Below, in pieces: positions 9,731 to 18,018 of a stretch of 64,000 nt of DNA. How positions within the stretch are numbered: position 1 is the stretch's first letter; each line of letters opens with the position of its first letter. This DNA comes from Chitinophagaceae bacterium UBA1953 (GTDB taxonomy: Bacteria; Bacteroidota; Bacteroidia; Chitinophagales; Chitinophagaceae). The stretch covers positions 62,001 to 126,000 of the forward strand of contig DDEN01000057.1 of the NCBI GenBank assembly GCA_002336115.1, in the 5' to 3' direction. Below the pieces are notes generated by a model. It saw only the letters and a program-made list of their open reading frames with translations. It searched no databases and was not told the DNA's origin. The translations under genes and the position numbers were made by a program.

Positions 9731-10342
9731 ATGCAACAGGAGACTATTGATGTAAAAAACATTCTTGGCTTACAACTGCCAACCGACCCGAGATGGGTTG
9801 ATCTTACCGAATTATCATTGGAAGAAATACTTACAGATCATGCTTACTGCGAGCAGAAAGCGGCCACCACCTGCATTTCTATTATTCAGCGCCACAGCCA
9901 GTATGAAAAACTGATTACAGAAGTAGCCCCGATTGTTTCTGAAGAATGGTCGCATTTCAGAATGGTGCTGAAAGAACTTCAACGAAGAGGATTAAAACTG
10001 GGCAAACAGCGAAAAGATGTTTATGTTAACGAATTGATGAACTTCAAAAAGAAAGGAGGGCATCCTGATGACCGGTTCCTTGATGACCTGCTGATTATGG
10101 CACTGATTGAAGCAAGAAGTTGCGAACGATTTAAACGCCTCAGCGAAGGTCTTAATGATACATATCTCAGAAAATTCTACCGCAAATTCATGGAAAGTGA
10201 AGCCGGGCATTATACCTTTTTTATTACTATGGCTGAATATTATCTGCCCAAAACAAAAGTGCGTAAACGCTGGAAAGAGTGGCTTCAGTTTGAAAAAGAA
10301 CTGATGAATAAAATGGAAGTGCGGGGCGACCGGATACATTAA
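9731..10342 (+). CDS. miaE: tRNA-(2-methylthio-N6-isopentenyladenosine)-hydroxylase
   Basis: The 203-residue protein (from MQQETIDV) is a MiaE-type diiron enzyme with a ferritin-like four-helix bundle. Likely iron ligands are the Glu of HAYCEQKAA, the EEWSHF pair, the EARSCERF Glu and the ESEAGHYTFF pair. MiaE hydroxylates the isopentenyl group at tRNA position 37 using O2. The upstream in-frame ATG at 9710 is rejected because it falls inside the terminator hairpin and would add the run FLFLF. MiaE is not universal in Bacteroidota but is common in this family. Confidence 0.9.
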   Translation: MQQETIDVKNILGLQLPTDPRWVDLTELSLEEILTDHAYCEQKAATTCISIIQRHSQYEKLITEVAPIVSEEWSHFRMVLKELQRRGLKLGKQRKDVYVNELMNFKKKGGHPDDRFLDDLLIMALIEARSCERFKRLSEGLNDTYLRKFYRKFMESEAGHYTFFITMAEYYLPKTKVRKRWKEWLQFEKELMNKMEVRGDRIH

Positions 10343-10573
10343 CAAACAAAAAAGGCGATACAATTGTACCACCTTATTATAGGGAAGAGATCAATATCAT
10401 AGGGGTTTATTTCAGATTAGAAACGGCCCAAACAATTTTCCATGGTAGCTTCTACGAAATAACGATTCAGGTATAACCACATGAAAAAAGACCTTGTTTT
10501 AAAATAAAGGTTTAATATCCAACGAAAAAAAACATCTTACATTCACCTTACATTTCATTTTTATTTATTCATT

Positions 10574-11593
10574 ATGCTTAACAGAAGAAGTTTTATTCAG
10601 ATTACGGGGCTTTCATCTGCGCTTTTATCAGTAAAAAATATTTCCGCTTCACCCTCAATCAGCAAAGGGCCGGTTGTGCTTTCAACCTGGGCACAGAATA
10701 TGAATGCCAATAAAGCTGCATGGGAAATTCTCAGCAAAGGTGGCAAAGCACTTGATGCAGTTGAAGCTGGTGTAATGGTGCCCGAGGCTGATCCGCACGA
10801 TGTTAGTGTAGGCTATGGTGGTTTGCCAGATCGTGATGGGAAAGTTACACTTGATGCCTGTATTATGAATGAAAAAGGGCAGTGTGGTTCGGTAATGGCG
10901 CTTGAACACATTATGCACCCGATACAGGTTGCTCGATTAGTGATGGAACAAACACCGCATGTGCAACTGGCAGGGGAAGGTGCTTTGCAATTTGCCTTAA
11001 GCAAAGGATTTAAAATAGAAAATCTGTTAACACCCGAAAGTGAAAAAGCATGGAAAGAATGGCTGAAAACATCCAAATACGATCCGCTTACTATTCCCAA
11101 AATACTTGAAAAAAATAACAATGAGCCCGATCCGTATCCCTGGCCTGTTGCCATGCTCAATCATGATACAATAGGAATGATAGCAATTGATGCAGCAGGT
11201 AATTTAAGCGGAGCCTGCACGACAAGCGGTATGGCTTATAAAATGCGTGGCAGAGTTGGCGACTCACCTATTATTGGTGCAGGTTTGTTTGTTGACAATG
11301 AAGTGGGGGCTGCTGCCGCAACAGGAGTAGGCGAAGAAGTGGTGAAAATTTGCGGTACGCATACAGTTGTTGAAATGATGAGACAGGGAAAAAGTCCGGA
11401 AGCTGCCTGCAAAGAAGCTGTACAACGAATTGTAAAAAACAACGGGGTGAATGCAAAAAATGTTCAGGTTGGATTTATTGCATTAAACAAAAAAGGTGAA
11501 TATGGCTGTTACTCAGTAATGCAGAAATTTACAATGGCTGTACACAATCAGAAAACAGAAGAAAGTATAACTGCAAAAAGCTGGTATAAATGA
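10574..11593 (+). CDS. N4-(beta-N-acetylglucosaminyl)-L-asparaginase (glycosylasparaginase)
   Basis: The 339-residue precursor belongs to the Ntn-type isoaspartyl peptidase/asparaginase family. The motif HDTIGM (197-202) holds Thr199, which becomes the nucleophile after self-cleavage; TTSGMAYKMRGRVGDSP is the family substrate-binding region. The enzyme cuts the GlcNAc-Asn bond of N-glycopeptides and is known from a flavobacterial relative. The N-terminus (NRRSFIQITG) has a twin-arginine motif and a hydrophobic stretch, so export through the Tat system is likely. The stop overlaps the cutC start (ATGA 11590-11593), indicating translational coupling. Confidence 0.92.
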   Translation: MLNRRSFIQITGLSSALLSVKNISASPSISKGPVVLSTWAQNMNANKAAWEILSKGGKALDAVEAGVMVPEADPHDVSVGYGGLPDRDGKVTLDACIMNEKGQCGSVMALEHIMHPIQVARLVMEQTPHVQLAGEGALQFALSKGFKIENLLTPESEKAWKEWLKTSKYDPLTIPKILEKNNNEPDPYPWPVAMLNHDTIGMIAIDAAGNLSGACTTSGMAYKMRGRVGDSPIIGAGLFVDNEVGAAAATGVGEEVVKICGTHTVVEMMRQGKSPEAACKEAVQRIVKNNGVNAKNVQVGFIALNKKGEYGCYSVMQKFTMAVHNQKTEESITAKSWYK

Positions 11594-12324
11594 GTTACAA
11601 ATTAGAAGTGATTGCTTTTAATCTTGAAAGCTGTTCTGCCATTGAGCAATGCGGGGCAAACAGGATTGAGTTATGTGATAATCCCGGTGAAGGTGGTACT
11701 ACCCCTTCTTATGGTTTTTTAAAAAGAGCAAGAGCGCTTGTTTCAATTGATCTCTATGCAATGATACGACCAAGGGGCGGCGATTTCTTATACAGCAACG
11801 ATGAATTTGAAGCAATGAAAGCAGATATTTTGCGCTGCAAAGAAGCTGGCTGTGATGGCGTGGTAATTGGAATGTTGAATGCTGACGGTACTGTTGATAA
11901 GAAAAGAAATGCCCAACTTGTTGAACTGGCTTATCCTCTTGGTGTCACATTTCACCGTGCATTCGATAGAACAAGAGACGCTTTTGAAGCGCTTGAAACA
12001 ATTATTGAAACCGGTTGCGAAAGAATTCTTACATCGGGACGTACACCAAATGTTGCAGAAGGAGCAGATGTACTTAAAACGTTAGTACAGGCTGCCGGAA
12101 AACGCATTATCATTATGCCAGGCAGTGGTGTAAGAAGTAACAATATTGCATCACTGGCAAAGCAAACAGGTGCTGTTGAATTTCATACATCAGCAAGAAC
12201 AATGCTGCATTCAGAAATGAAATATATCAATCATCAAATGAAGGAAGAATTAAATACTGTTATTGCAGATGCCGATGAAATAAAAAAAACATTAAATGAA
12301 TTAGCAGCCTTTCATTCTGTATGA
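11590..12324 (+). CDS. cutC: CutC family protein
   Basis: The 244-residue protein is a TIM-barrel of the CutC family. It starts with the typical LEVIAFNLESCSAIEQCGANRIELC and carries IRPRGGDF, TFHRAFD and ILTSGR. CutC was named for copper tolerance in E. coli but that role is disputed and no enzymatic activity is settled. It lies in a three-gene operon with four-base overlaps on both sides (start 11590-11593; stop 12321-12324). Confidence 0.93.
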   Translation: MSYKLEVIAFNLESCSAIEQCGANRIELCDNPGEGGTTPSYGFLKRARALVSIDLYAMIRPRGGDFLYSNDEFEAMKADILRCKEAGCDGVVIGMLNADGTVDKKRNAQLVELAYPLGVTFHRAFDRTRDAFEALETIIETGCERILTSGRTPNVAEGADVLKTLVQAAGKRIIIMPGSGVRSNNIASLAKQTGAVEFHTSARTMLHSEMKYINHQMKEELNTVIADADEIKKTLNELAAFHSV

Positions 12325-12854
12325 ACCTGCGTAAAGAAATATTAGCAGAACATTCCAAAGCACAAACCAATAAAATCATTAATTGGGTAGGAAGTTCACA
12401 AAAACGGTTTGATGAGCTTGTAAACCTGTTTCTTAATGATGAATACCGTGTAACACAACGTGCAGGATGGCCGTTGAGCTATGCAGCATCTGCTCATCCG
12501 CAACTTGTAAAGAAACACATGCACGTTTTAGTTGATACACTTCATAAAGAAAACATTCACAATGCTGTTAAGAGAAATATTGTGCGCTTTTTACAGGAAG
12601 TTCCAATTCCTGAGAGTATGCATGGCGAGGTGATGGATATTTGTTTCAGTTTTATTGCCGATGTAAATGAAGCCATTGCAGTAAAAGCATTTTCACTGTC
12701 GATTCTTGAAAAACTGGCAAAAATTTATCCTGAAATAAACCATGAGTTACTTGTTATAATAGAAGAAAGATGGGATTATGAAACAGCAGCGTTTCATTCA
12801 AGAGCAAGAAAAATTATAAAAAAGATCAACAAAACATCAGCTAATAAATTCTGA
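12321..12854 (+). CDS. Helical-repeat (HEAT-like) protein of unknown function
   Basis: The 177-residue protein is all-helical in appearance, with repeated helix pairs such as LVKKHMHVLVDTLHKENIHNAVKRNIVRFL that look like HEAT or armadillo repeats. Similar proteins in Bacteroidota are sometimes misnamed adenylosuccinate lyase; none of that enzyme's motifs is present. It has no signal peptide, so it should be cytoplasmic. The start overlaps the cutC stop by four bases. The gene converges with the T9SS type B gene, leaving only three bases between the two stops. Confidence 0.75.
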   Translation: MNLRKEILAEHSKAQTNKIINWVGSSQKRFDELVNLFLNDEYRVTQRAGWPLSYAASAHPQLVKKHMHVLVDTLHKENIHNAVKRNIVRFLQEVPIPESMHGEVMDICFSFIADVNEAIAVKAFSLSILEKLAKIYPEINHELLVIIEERWDYETAAFHSRARKIIKKINKTSANKF

Positions 12855-12857
12855 TAG

Positions 12858-14912
12858 TTACCTGATCAAAACAAAATTTCCTTTTCGGTCAACTGCTTTT
12901 CTTGTGTCCTTATCAATATAAGATAAGCGCCACACATAGGTTGTTGGATCCTGGTCAATTCCTTTGTACTTACCATCCCACTGATTAAGCCAGTTACGGC
13001 TTTCAAAAATCATTTGCCCCCACCTGTTATAAATTCTGAAAATAAAGTTATCCGCCTTTATTGCGTTCATTGGTCCGAAGAAATCATTCAAACCATCGCT
13101 GTTTGGAGTAAATGCATTGGGCACATCAATGCGGCAGGTTTTTACAATTGTAATTGTCTTTTGGTATGTACTCGTACATCCAAGATCATTAGTAACAGAA
13201 TGAACAATTGTGTATTTAGCGTCGGTAAAAGTTGATGGAAAAAGATGCGATTGAGGTTGGTCGGCCGTACTTGTTTGTCCATCTCCAAAATTCCAGAAAT
13301 AGGCAATTGGTCTTTCGCTTGAATCTATTCCTGTTATATAAACTGGTTCATTGGGACAATTCAGTGTGTCAACAGTAAAGTATGCCTGCAAAAAATTATC
13401 CAAATAAATTGATTTTGAAACAGTGTCTTTGCAAAAACCATTCGATACTATTAATGTAGTATTCTTCTGCCCAAATGTTTTATAAATTACTTCTTCAGTT
13501 TGGTTATAGGTATTTCCACCTGTTCCAAAATTCCAAAGCCAGTTGTTTACTCCATTACCCCCCGGATGAGAATATACAATTGTATCAGCAGAGCATCCAT
13601 AATAAAGGTTATAATTAAAATCTGCATTAACAGTATCCTGTACTGAAAATGCCATTTGAGATGGTGGTGTTGTCTGGTTACATTCATCAACAATTGTATT
13701 ACCATCAAATCCGGGCTTTAGCGAAACAACAAATGTTCCTGTACTTTGCAATGGCTGGGCAAATGATACAATAATGTCAGAAGTAAGATCATCAGCATTG
13801 CAGTTTCCTTTAGCACCAGTAATAGCAACCGGGTAAGTTCCTGAAATTGAAAAATCGCTTCCGGAAGGATCAATAGAGCTGCATTTGATTAATTTAGAAA
13901 ACACAAACCTGATTGATTGAGGAGCACAGGTAACAGGGACAAGACTATCTAATTTTGTGGGTTGTAAAAGTGGGATGGTAAAAAAAACAGTATCTGTTAC
14001 AGGTATCTCTCTATCGCAGAGATCAAGAATTGTATTACCATCGCCCCCATTTTTTAAATGCAGGGAATAATTACCCGGAGGCAAAGATTGAGCTAAAGTA
14101 ATTACAACCGAATCCGTTTCATAACTGGTATTACATCCAATTGGTCTTGCGCCTGTTGCATTTACGGTTCCATTGATCGGAGCAAAATCGCTTCCATCAG
14201 CCACAATGGTAGAGCATTTCATTTTCTTGTTTAGTTTCAACCGCAACTCATCACCTCCGCAATTAGGTTTTACCTGTTGCATTAAAGGTTCCTTAGGATC
14301 AGTAATAACAGCAGTACCGCCGGTAAATGAAAGTTTGTACCCCTGTTGCGATTGGGAATAATTACTTATCATCAGCAAATAATTCCTTCCGGCAATAATA
14401 TTAGGCAGTTTACTGAAATTTGGCGGATTAGTAACCCCTTGTACAGTACAGCACTCAATTGTTTTTGAAGCAGTGCTTTTTGTACCGGTTTGCCCGGGAA
14501 GAGCGCTGAAATTTGCTCCTATAATTAAAGAAGCATTTGTATTGGAATAAACAATAGTGGGGCTTAGGCCTGTAATATCCCAAATCTGCCAGTCATAATC
14601 ATCACTCGAGCTTATAGGATCAATTAATAACCCTAGTGTTCCTGACTGATAGCAGGTAAACTTGTACCAGAACGGATTAATGTCGGCATATGCACAACCG
14701 TTTGTCACGCCACTGCAATTCGGAACATAAATACTTCCATTTGTACAATCAGGTACAACTCTCTGATCAAAAACACTTGTGCCACAAACCGGAATCGCTG
14801 TAGATGGTGTTTGACCAAGAGTAGTGCATTGGGCAAACACACTATTTCCAAACAAGAGCAACACTGCTATAAGTGCTGCCCCTGAACTTTTTAGACTTAA
14901 CTGATAATTCAA
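12858..14912 (-). CDS. Large surface protein with PKD domains and gliding-motility (T9SS type B) C-terminal domain
   Basis: The 684-residue product has a signal peptide ending SVFAQ (about residue 28), then an N-terminal part around 30-200, two Ig/cadherin-like sections about 205-425 containing the parallel phrases DGNTILDLCDRE and DGNTIVDECNQT, two PKD-type repeats about 430-590 (WNFGDGQTST), and the type B sorting domain from about 596 (VPNAFTPNSDGLNDFF, FRIYNRWGQMIFES, WDGKYKG). The protein should be carried over the outer membrane by the T9SS and stay at the surface, perhaps as an adhesin. The start is TTG: the second codon upstream is TAG and there is no nearby in-frame ATG. Confidence 0.88.
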   Translation of the reverse strand: MNYQLSLKSSGAALIAVLLLFGNSVFAQCTTLGQTPSTAIPVCGTSVFDQRVVPDCTNGSIYVPNCSGVTNGCAYADINPFWYKFTCYQSGTLGLLIDPISSSDDYDWQIWDITGLSPTIVYSNTNASLIIGANFSALPGQTGTKSTASKTIECCTVQGVTNPPNFSKLPNIIAGRNYLLMISNYSQSQQGYKLSFTGGTAVITDPKEPLMQQVKPNCGGDELRLKLNKKMKCSTIVADGSDFAPINGTVNATGARPIGCNTSYETDSVVITLAQSLPPGNYSLHLKNGGDGNTILDLCDREIPVTDTVFFTIPLLQPTKLDSLVPVTCAPQSIRFVFSKLIKCSSIDPSGSDFSISGTYPVAITGAKGNCNADDLTSDIIVSFAQPLQSTGTFVVSLKPGFDGNTIVDECNQTTPPSQMAFSVQDTVNADFNYNLYYGCSADTIVYSHPGGNGVNNWLWNFGTGGNTYNQTEEVIYKTFGQKNTTLIVSNGFCKDTVSKSIYLDNFLQAYFTVDTLNCPNEPVYITGIDSSERPIAYFWNFGDGQTSTADQPQSHLFPSTFTDAKYTIVHSVTNDLGCTSTYQKTITIVKTCRIDVPNAFTPNSDGLNDFFGPMNAIKADNFIFRIYNRWGQMIFESRNWLNQWDGKYKGIDQDPTTYVWRLSYIDKDTRKAVDRKGNFVLIR

Positions 14913-14985
14913 TTTCTATATTTACTTCAACGCAAAATAACTGTTATCACCCGAAAGACAAGTGATATTACAAAAACGTTGCCTC

Positions 14986-15014
14986 ATAAAAAACCCCGAC
15001 CTATATGGTCGGGG
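14986..15014 (-). terminator. Rho-independent terminator of the rplKAJL operon
   Basis: On the minus strand CCCCGACC pairs with GGTCGGGG over a five-base loop, followed by six T. It sits 29 bases past the rplL stop codon, so transcription ends here rather than continuing into rpoB. Confidence 0.88.
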
Positions 15015-15042
15015 CTGAATGTATTACGGAAGAAGCGTGAAA

Positions 15043-15417
15043 TTAAGCAATTTCAACATCAGCACCTGCTTCTTTCAGTTTAGCTGCAATATCTTCAGCT
15101 TCTGCTTTAGAAACACCTTCTTTAACAGGCTTTGGAGCACCGTCAACTAAGTCTTTTGCTTCTTTCAAACCTAAACCAGTTAAGTCTTTAACAATCTTAA
15201 CAACGTTCAGTTTTGAAGCACCACCGCTTTTCAGGATTACGTTGAATGAAGTTTTTTCTTCAGCAACGGCTGCACCACCTTCACCACCAGCAGCAACTAC
15301 TACTGCAGCAGCAGCTGGTTCAATACCATACTCTGACTTTAAAACTTCTGCTAATTCCTGTACTTCTTTTACTGTTAAGCTTACTAATGATTCAGCTAAT
15401 GCTTTTACGTCTGCCAT
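15043..15417 (-). CDS. rplL: 50S ribosomal protein L7/L12
   Basis: The 124-residue protein has the N-terminal dimerisation helices, an Ala/Gly-rich hinge (about 36-54) and the C-terminal factor-binding domain with LKEAKDLVDGAPKPVKEGVSK. It forms the ribosomal stalk with L10 and recruits translation GTPases. It is the last gene of rplKAJL; rpoB, normally next, is absent and a strong terminator follows. Confidence 0.97.
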   Translation of the reverse strand: MADVKALAESLVSLTVKEVQELAEVLKSEYGIEPAAAAVVVAAGGEGGAAVAEEKTSFNVILKSGGASKLNVVKIVKDLTGLGLKEAKDLVDGAPKPVKEGVSKAEAEDIAAKLKEAGADVEIA

Positions 15418-15531
15418 TTTTTTACTTTTTAACCGCCTTCATATTCTTAACGAATCCGGCGGATGGTTATAAATAATTGCCGCATTTGAACCTCATCGGC
15501 ATTGGTTGTTTTTTAAATTGAATAACTATAA

Positions 15532-16047
15532 TTATTCAGCAGATGCAGCTTCGCCTTTGGTCTCTGCGTTATGCAGCAATGCAGCAATAACACGTTTTGC
15601 AGGAGACTGGAGCAAACCAATAACTTCGCCAATAAGCTCGTTCTTTGATTTGATCTGAGTTAAAGCTTTCAACTGATTATCGCCAGCGAAGACATCGCCA
15701 TTAATAAAAGCTGCTTTCAGCAATGGTTTTTCTCCATTGTTTGCCTTGCGGAATGAGCTAATGATAACAGCCGGTTCCTTTGGATTTTCTGAAAACATTA
15801 ATGCAGTTACATTATTAAGTGCTTCATAAACACCAGCATAACGTTCAGCATCCAGCGATTCCAATGCTTTTTTAATCAGCGTGTTTTTTGCAACCTTCAT
15901 TTCAACATTCTTGTCGAAACAGGCACGGCGCAATTTGCTTATTTGCTCTACAGTTAAAGATTCGGTATCTGTAATGTAGAAGTTATTGTATTGACTGAAC
16001 TTGCCTTTCAGCACTTCAATCACTTCATTTTTTTGATCTTTCGTCAT
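15532..16047 (-). CDS. rplJ: 50S ribosomal protein L10
   Basis: The 171-residue protein matches L10: an N-terminal RNA-binding domain (TKDQKNEVIEVLKGKFSQYNNFYITD, with KNTLIKKALE at about 59-68) and a C-terminal helix that holds L7/L12 dimers. It anchors the stalk to 23S rRNA. Only 28 bases separate it from rplA, so there is no room for a classical L10 leader; any autoregulation must act elsewhere. Confidence 0.96.
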   Translation of the reverse strand: MTKDQKNEVIEVLKGKFSQYNNFYITDTESLTVEQISKLRRACFDKNVEMKVAKNTLIKKALESLDAERYAGVYEALNNVTALMFSENPKEPAVIISSFRKANNGEKPLLKAAFINGDVFAGDNQLKALTQIKSKNELIGEVIGLLQSPAKRVIAALLHNAETKGEAASAE

Positions 16048-16075
16048 GATTTTAGTTTTAATAACCCTGAAAGGA

Positions 16076-16768
16076 TTAGTTCATGAATGATTTTGTGTCA
16101 ACAGCAATAGCAGGGCTCATTGAGCTTGCTATATAAATGCTCTTAAGGTAAGTTCCTTTTGCAGTAGAAGGTTTTGCCTTGATAATTGCATTTAAGAATT
16201 CAGTGGTATTTGCAGCCAGTTTTTCAGGAGCAAAACTTACACGGCCAATTGATGCATGGATAATACCAGCTTTATCAACCTTAAATGCAATTTTACCACC
16301 TTTCACTTCATTAACAGCAGCAGCAACATCATTTGTTACTGTTCCTGTTTTTGGGTTTGGCATCAGGTTACGGGGACCTAATATTTTACCAAGCCGACCT
16401 ATTTTAGGCATTACAGAAGGTGTGGCAATGATTACATCCACATCAGTCCATCCTCCATCAATTTTAGCAATAAATTCATCCAAGCCTACATGATCTGCAC
16501 CTGCTGCTTTTGCATCAGCTTCTTTATCAGGAGTGCAAAGTACCAATACTCTTTTTGTTTTACCGGTACCATGAGGTAATGTTACTGTTCCACGAATTGC
16601 CTGATCGGCTTTTTTAGGATCAACACCTAAACGAACGTGAACATCTACAGAACTGTCAAATTTTGTACAGTTGATTTCTTTAACGAGTGCAGAAGCATCT
16701 TTAAGGGAATAAATCTTGTTATTATCCACCTTTGCTTGTGCTGCTTTTCTTTTTTTGGTCAATGCCAT
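16076..16768 (-). CDS. rplA: 50S ribosomal protein L1
   Basis: The 230-residue protein is full-length L1 with the signature region VMPKIGRLGKILGPRNLMPNPK-like segment at about 130-150. It forms the mobile L1 stalk near the E site and in many bacteria represses its own operon. It lies between rplK (25 bases) and rplJ (28 bases). Confidence 0.97.
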   Translation of the reverse strand: MALTKKRKAAQAKVDNNKIYSLKDASALVKEINCTKFDSSVDVHVRLGVDPKKADQAIRGTVTLPHGTGKTKRVLVLCTPDKEADAKAAGADHVGLDEFIAKIDGGWTDVDVIIATPSVMPKIGRLGKILGPRNLMPNPKTGTVTNDVAAAVNEVKGGKIAFKVDKAGIIHASIGRVSFAPEKLAANTTEFLNAIIKAKPSTAKGTYLKSIYIASSMSPAIAVDTKSFMN

Positions 16769-16793
16769 GATTAAAAAAATTTAAGGTGAATAA

Positions 16794-17237
16794 TTAGTTT
16801 TCCCAAGGGGCTTTCCCGTCAACAGTTAAACCCATACTGCGGGCAGTACCAGCAACCATGCTCATTGCGCTTTCAAGCGTAAAGCAGTTAAGATCGGGCA
16901 TCTTGTCTTTTGCAATTGCTTCAATCTGATCCCATGTTACTTTACCAACCTTTGCACGGTTCGATTCTTTTGAACCTTTCTGAATTTTAGCTGCCTCCAT
17001 TAACTGGATAGAAGCCGGGGCTGTTTTAATAACAAAGTCAAACGACTTGTCGCTGTAAACGGTGATTAATACGGGAAGTACTTTTCCCATTTTGTCTTGA
17101 GTTCTTGCATTGAACTGCTTGCAGAACTCCATGATGTTAAGACCCTTTGAACCAAGGGCCGGACCTACAGGAGGTGCAGGGTTTGCCTGTCCACCTTTTA
17201 CCTGCAGTTTCACAAATCCTGTGATTTCTTTTGCCAT
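16794..17237 (-). CDS. rplK: 50S ribosomal protein L11
   Basis: The 147-residue protein matches L11: the flexible N-terminal domain with PPVGPALG (about 22-29) and NIMEFCKQFNARTQ, and the rRNA-binding C-terminal domain. It forms the GTPase-associated centre and is needed for the RelA-type stringent response. It is first in its transcript: a consensus promoter lies 80-115 bases upstream, and the usual neighbour nusG is separated by a gene on the other strand. Confidence 0.97.
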   Translation of the reverse strand: MAKEITGFVKLQVKGGQANPAPPVGPALGSKGLNIMEFCKQFNARTQDKMGKVLPVLITVYSDKSFDFVIKTAPASIQLMEAAKIQKGSKESNRAKVGKVTWDQIEAIAKDKMPDLNCFTLESAMSMVAGTARSMGLTVDGKAPWEN

Positions 17238-17320
17238 TGTAAAAGTTTTTTTGGTGATAACGTACCGCCGGTGGCAGCACTCCCAAACAATAAAATTCGT
17301 AAAAGAACTTTTTGGGATTG

Positions 17321-17351
17321 CAAAGGTAGCGCTGATTCCTTTACCAGCAAA
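17321..17351 (-). promoter_or_regulatory. Promoter of rplKAJL
   Basis: On the minus strand TTTG (17351-17348), 19 bases, then TACCTTTG (17328-17321) matches the Bacteroidota sigma-ABfr consensus exactly. The start would be near 17314, giving a leader of about 75 bases before the rplK ATG. Confidence 0.75.
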
Positions 17352-17513
17352 GGATTTTAGCGATTATTTTGCCGGATCTGATAATCTGTCCAAACGCCAT
17401 TAATCCATCTGTAACTACCTGTTTAAAAAATACAATTATATTTTTTATTGACTGAATAATTTGATTTAATTTTTCATTGAGATTCATCTTTTCATAAAAC
17501 CCATTTCATTATT

Positions 17514-17951
17514 ATGGCAAAAGCAAAGAAAAAAGCAGCCAAAAAACCTGCTAAAAAGGTCGCTAAAAAAGTGATCAAGAAAAAAATAGCAAAAAAGGCC
17601 CCGGCAAAGAAAAAAGCAGCAAAAAAAGCTGTAAAGAAAGCCGCTAAAAAAGTGATAAAAAAAGCAGCAAAAAAAGCTATTAAAAAAGTAGTGAAGAAAG
17701 CTGCAAAGAAAGCTCCGGCAAAAAAGAAACCAGTTAAAAAAGTTGTTTCTAAAAAGCCCGTTGCTAAGAAAGCTGCTCCCAAAAAAGCTGCCGCAAAGAA
17801 AGCCTCTCCAAAGAAAAAAACTGCCCCAAAAGCAAAACCAGCAGTAGCTCCTGTAGCAGCTCCGGTTCCTGCCCCTGTACAAGTTGAATTACCTTTAGCT
17901 GAAGCTCCCGCTGCTCCCGCAACAGAAGCCCCTGCGGAAGGACAGGTATAA
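17514..17951 (+). CDS. Histone H1-like, lysine/alanine-rich DNA-binding protein
   Basis: The 145-residue protein is built of short KKAAKK and KKVIKK-type repeats for about its first 100 residues, then an Ala/Pro tail (about 105-145) ending acidic. It resembles bacterial H1/AlgP/Hc1-like proteins that bind DNA (or RNA) by charge and compact the nucleoid. The opposite strand also has long open frames here, but they are low-complexity Phe/Cys-rich shadows. It is placed on the plus strand between nusG and rplK, which normally share an operon, with a bidirectional terminator after it. Binding to nucleic acid is inferred from composition only. Confidence 0.85.
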   Translation: MAKAKKKAAKKPAKKVAKKVIKKKIAKKAPAKKKAAKKAVKKAAKKVIKKAAKKAIKKVVKKAAKKAPAKKKPVKKVVSKKPVAKKAAPKKAAAKKASPKKKTAPKAKPAVAPVAAPVPAPVQVELPLAEAPAAPATEAPAEGQV

Positions 17952-17965
17952 TTTTTTGTATAAAT

Positions 17966-18002
17966 AAAAGTCCTTAACATAAATAGTTAAGGACTTTTTT
18001 TA
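17966..18002. terminator. Bidirectional terminator between the H1-like gene and nusG
   Basis: A perfect 12-base stem (AAAGTCCTTAAC with GTTAAGGACTTT) and a seven-base loop, with A/T runs on both sides. It ends the plus-strand H1-like transcript and the minus-strand secE-nusG transcript, which is why rplK needs its own promoter. Confidence 0.88.
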
Positions 18003-18018
18003 TTGAAGTATATTTTCT

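Noticed and set aside
16048..16075. Classical L10 leader before rplJ
   Set aside because: Only 28 bases separate rplA and rplJ, too short for the known structure.
17484..17980. Two long minus-strand ORFs opposite the H1-like gene
   Set aside because: They are low-complexity Phe/Ala/Cys-rich mirror images of the lysine repeats and have no known family; the plus-strand protein fits bacterial H1-like proteins.
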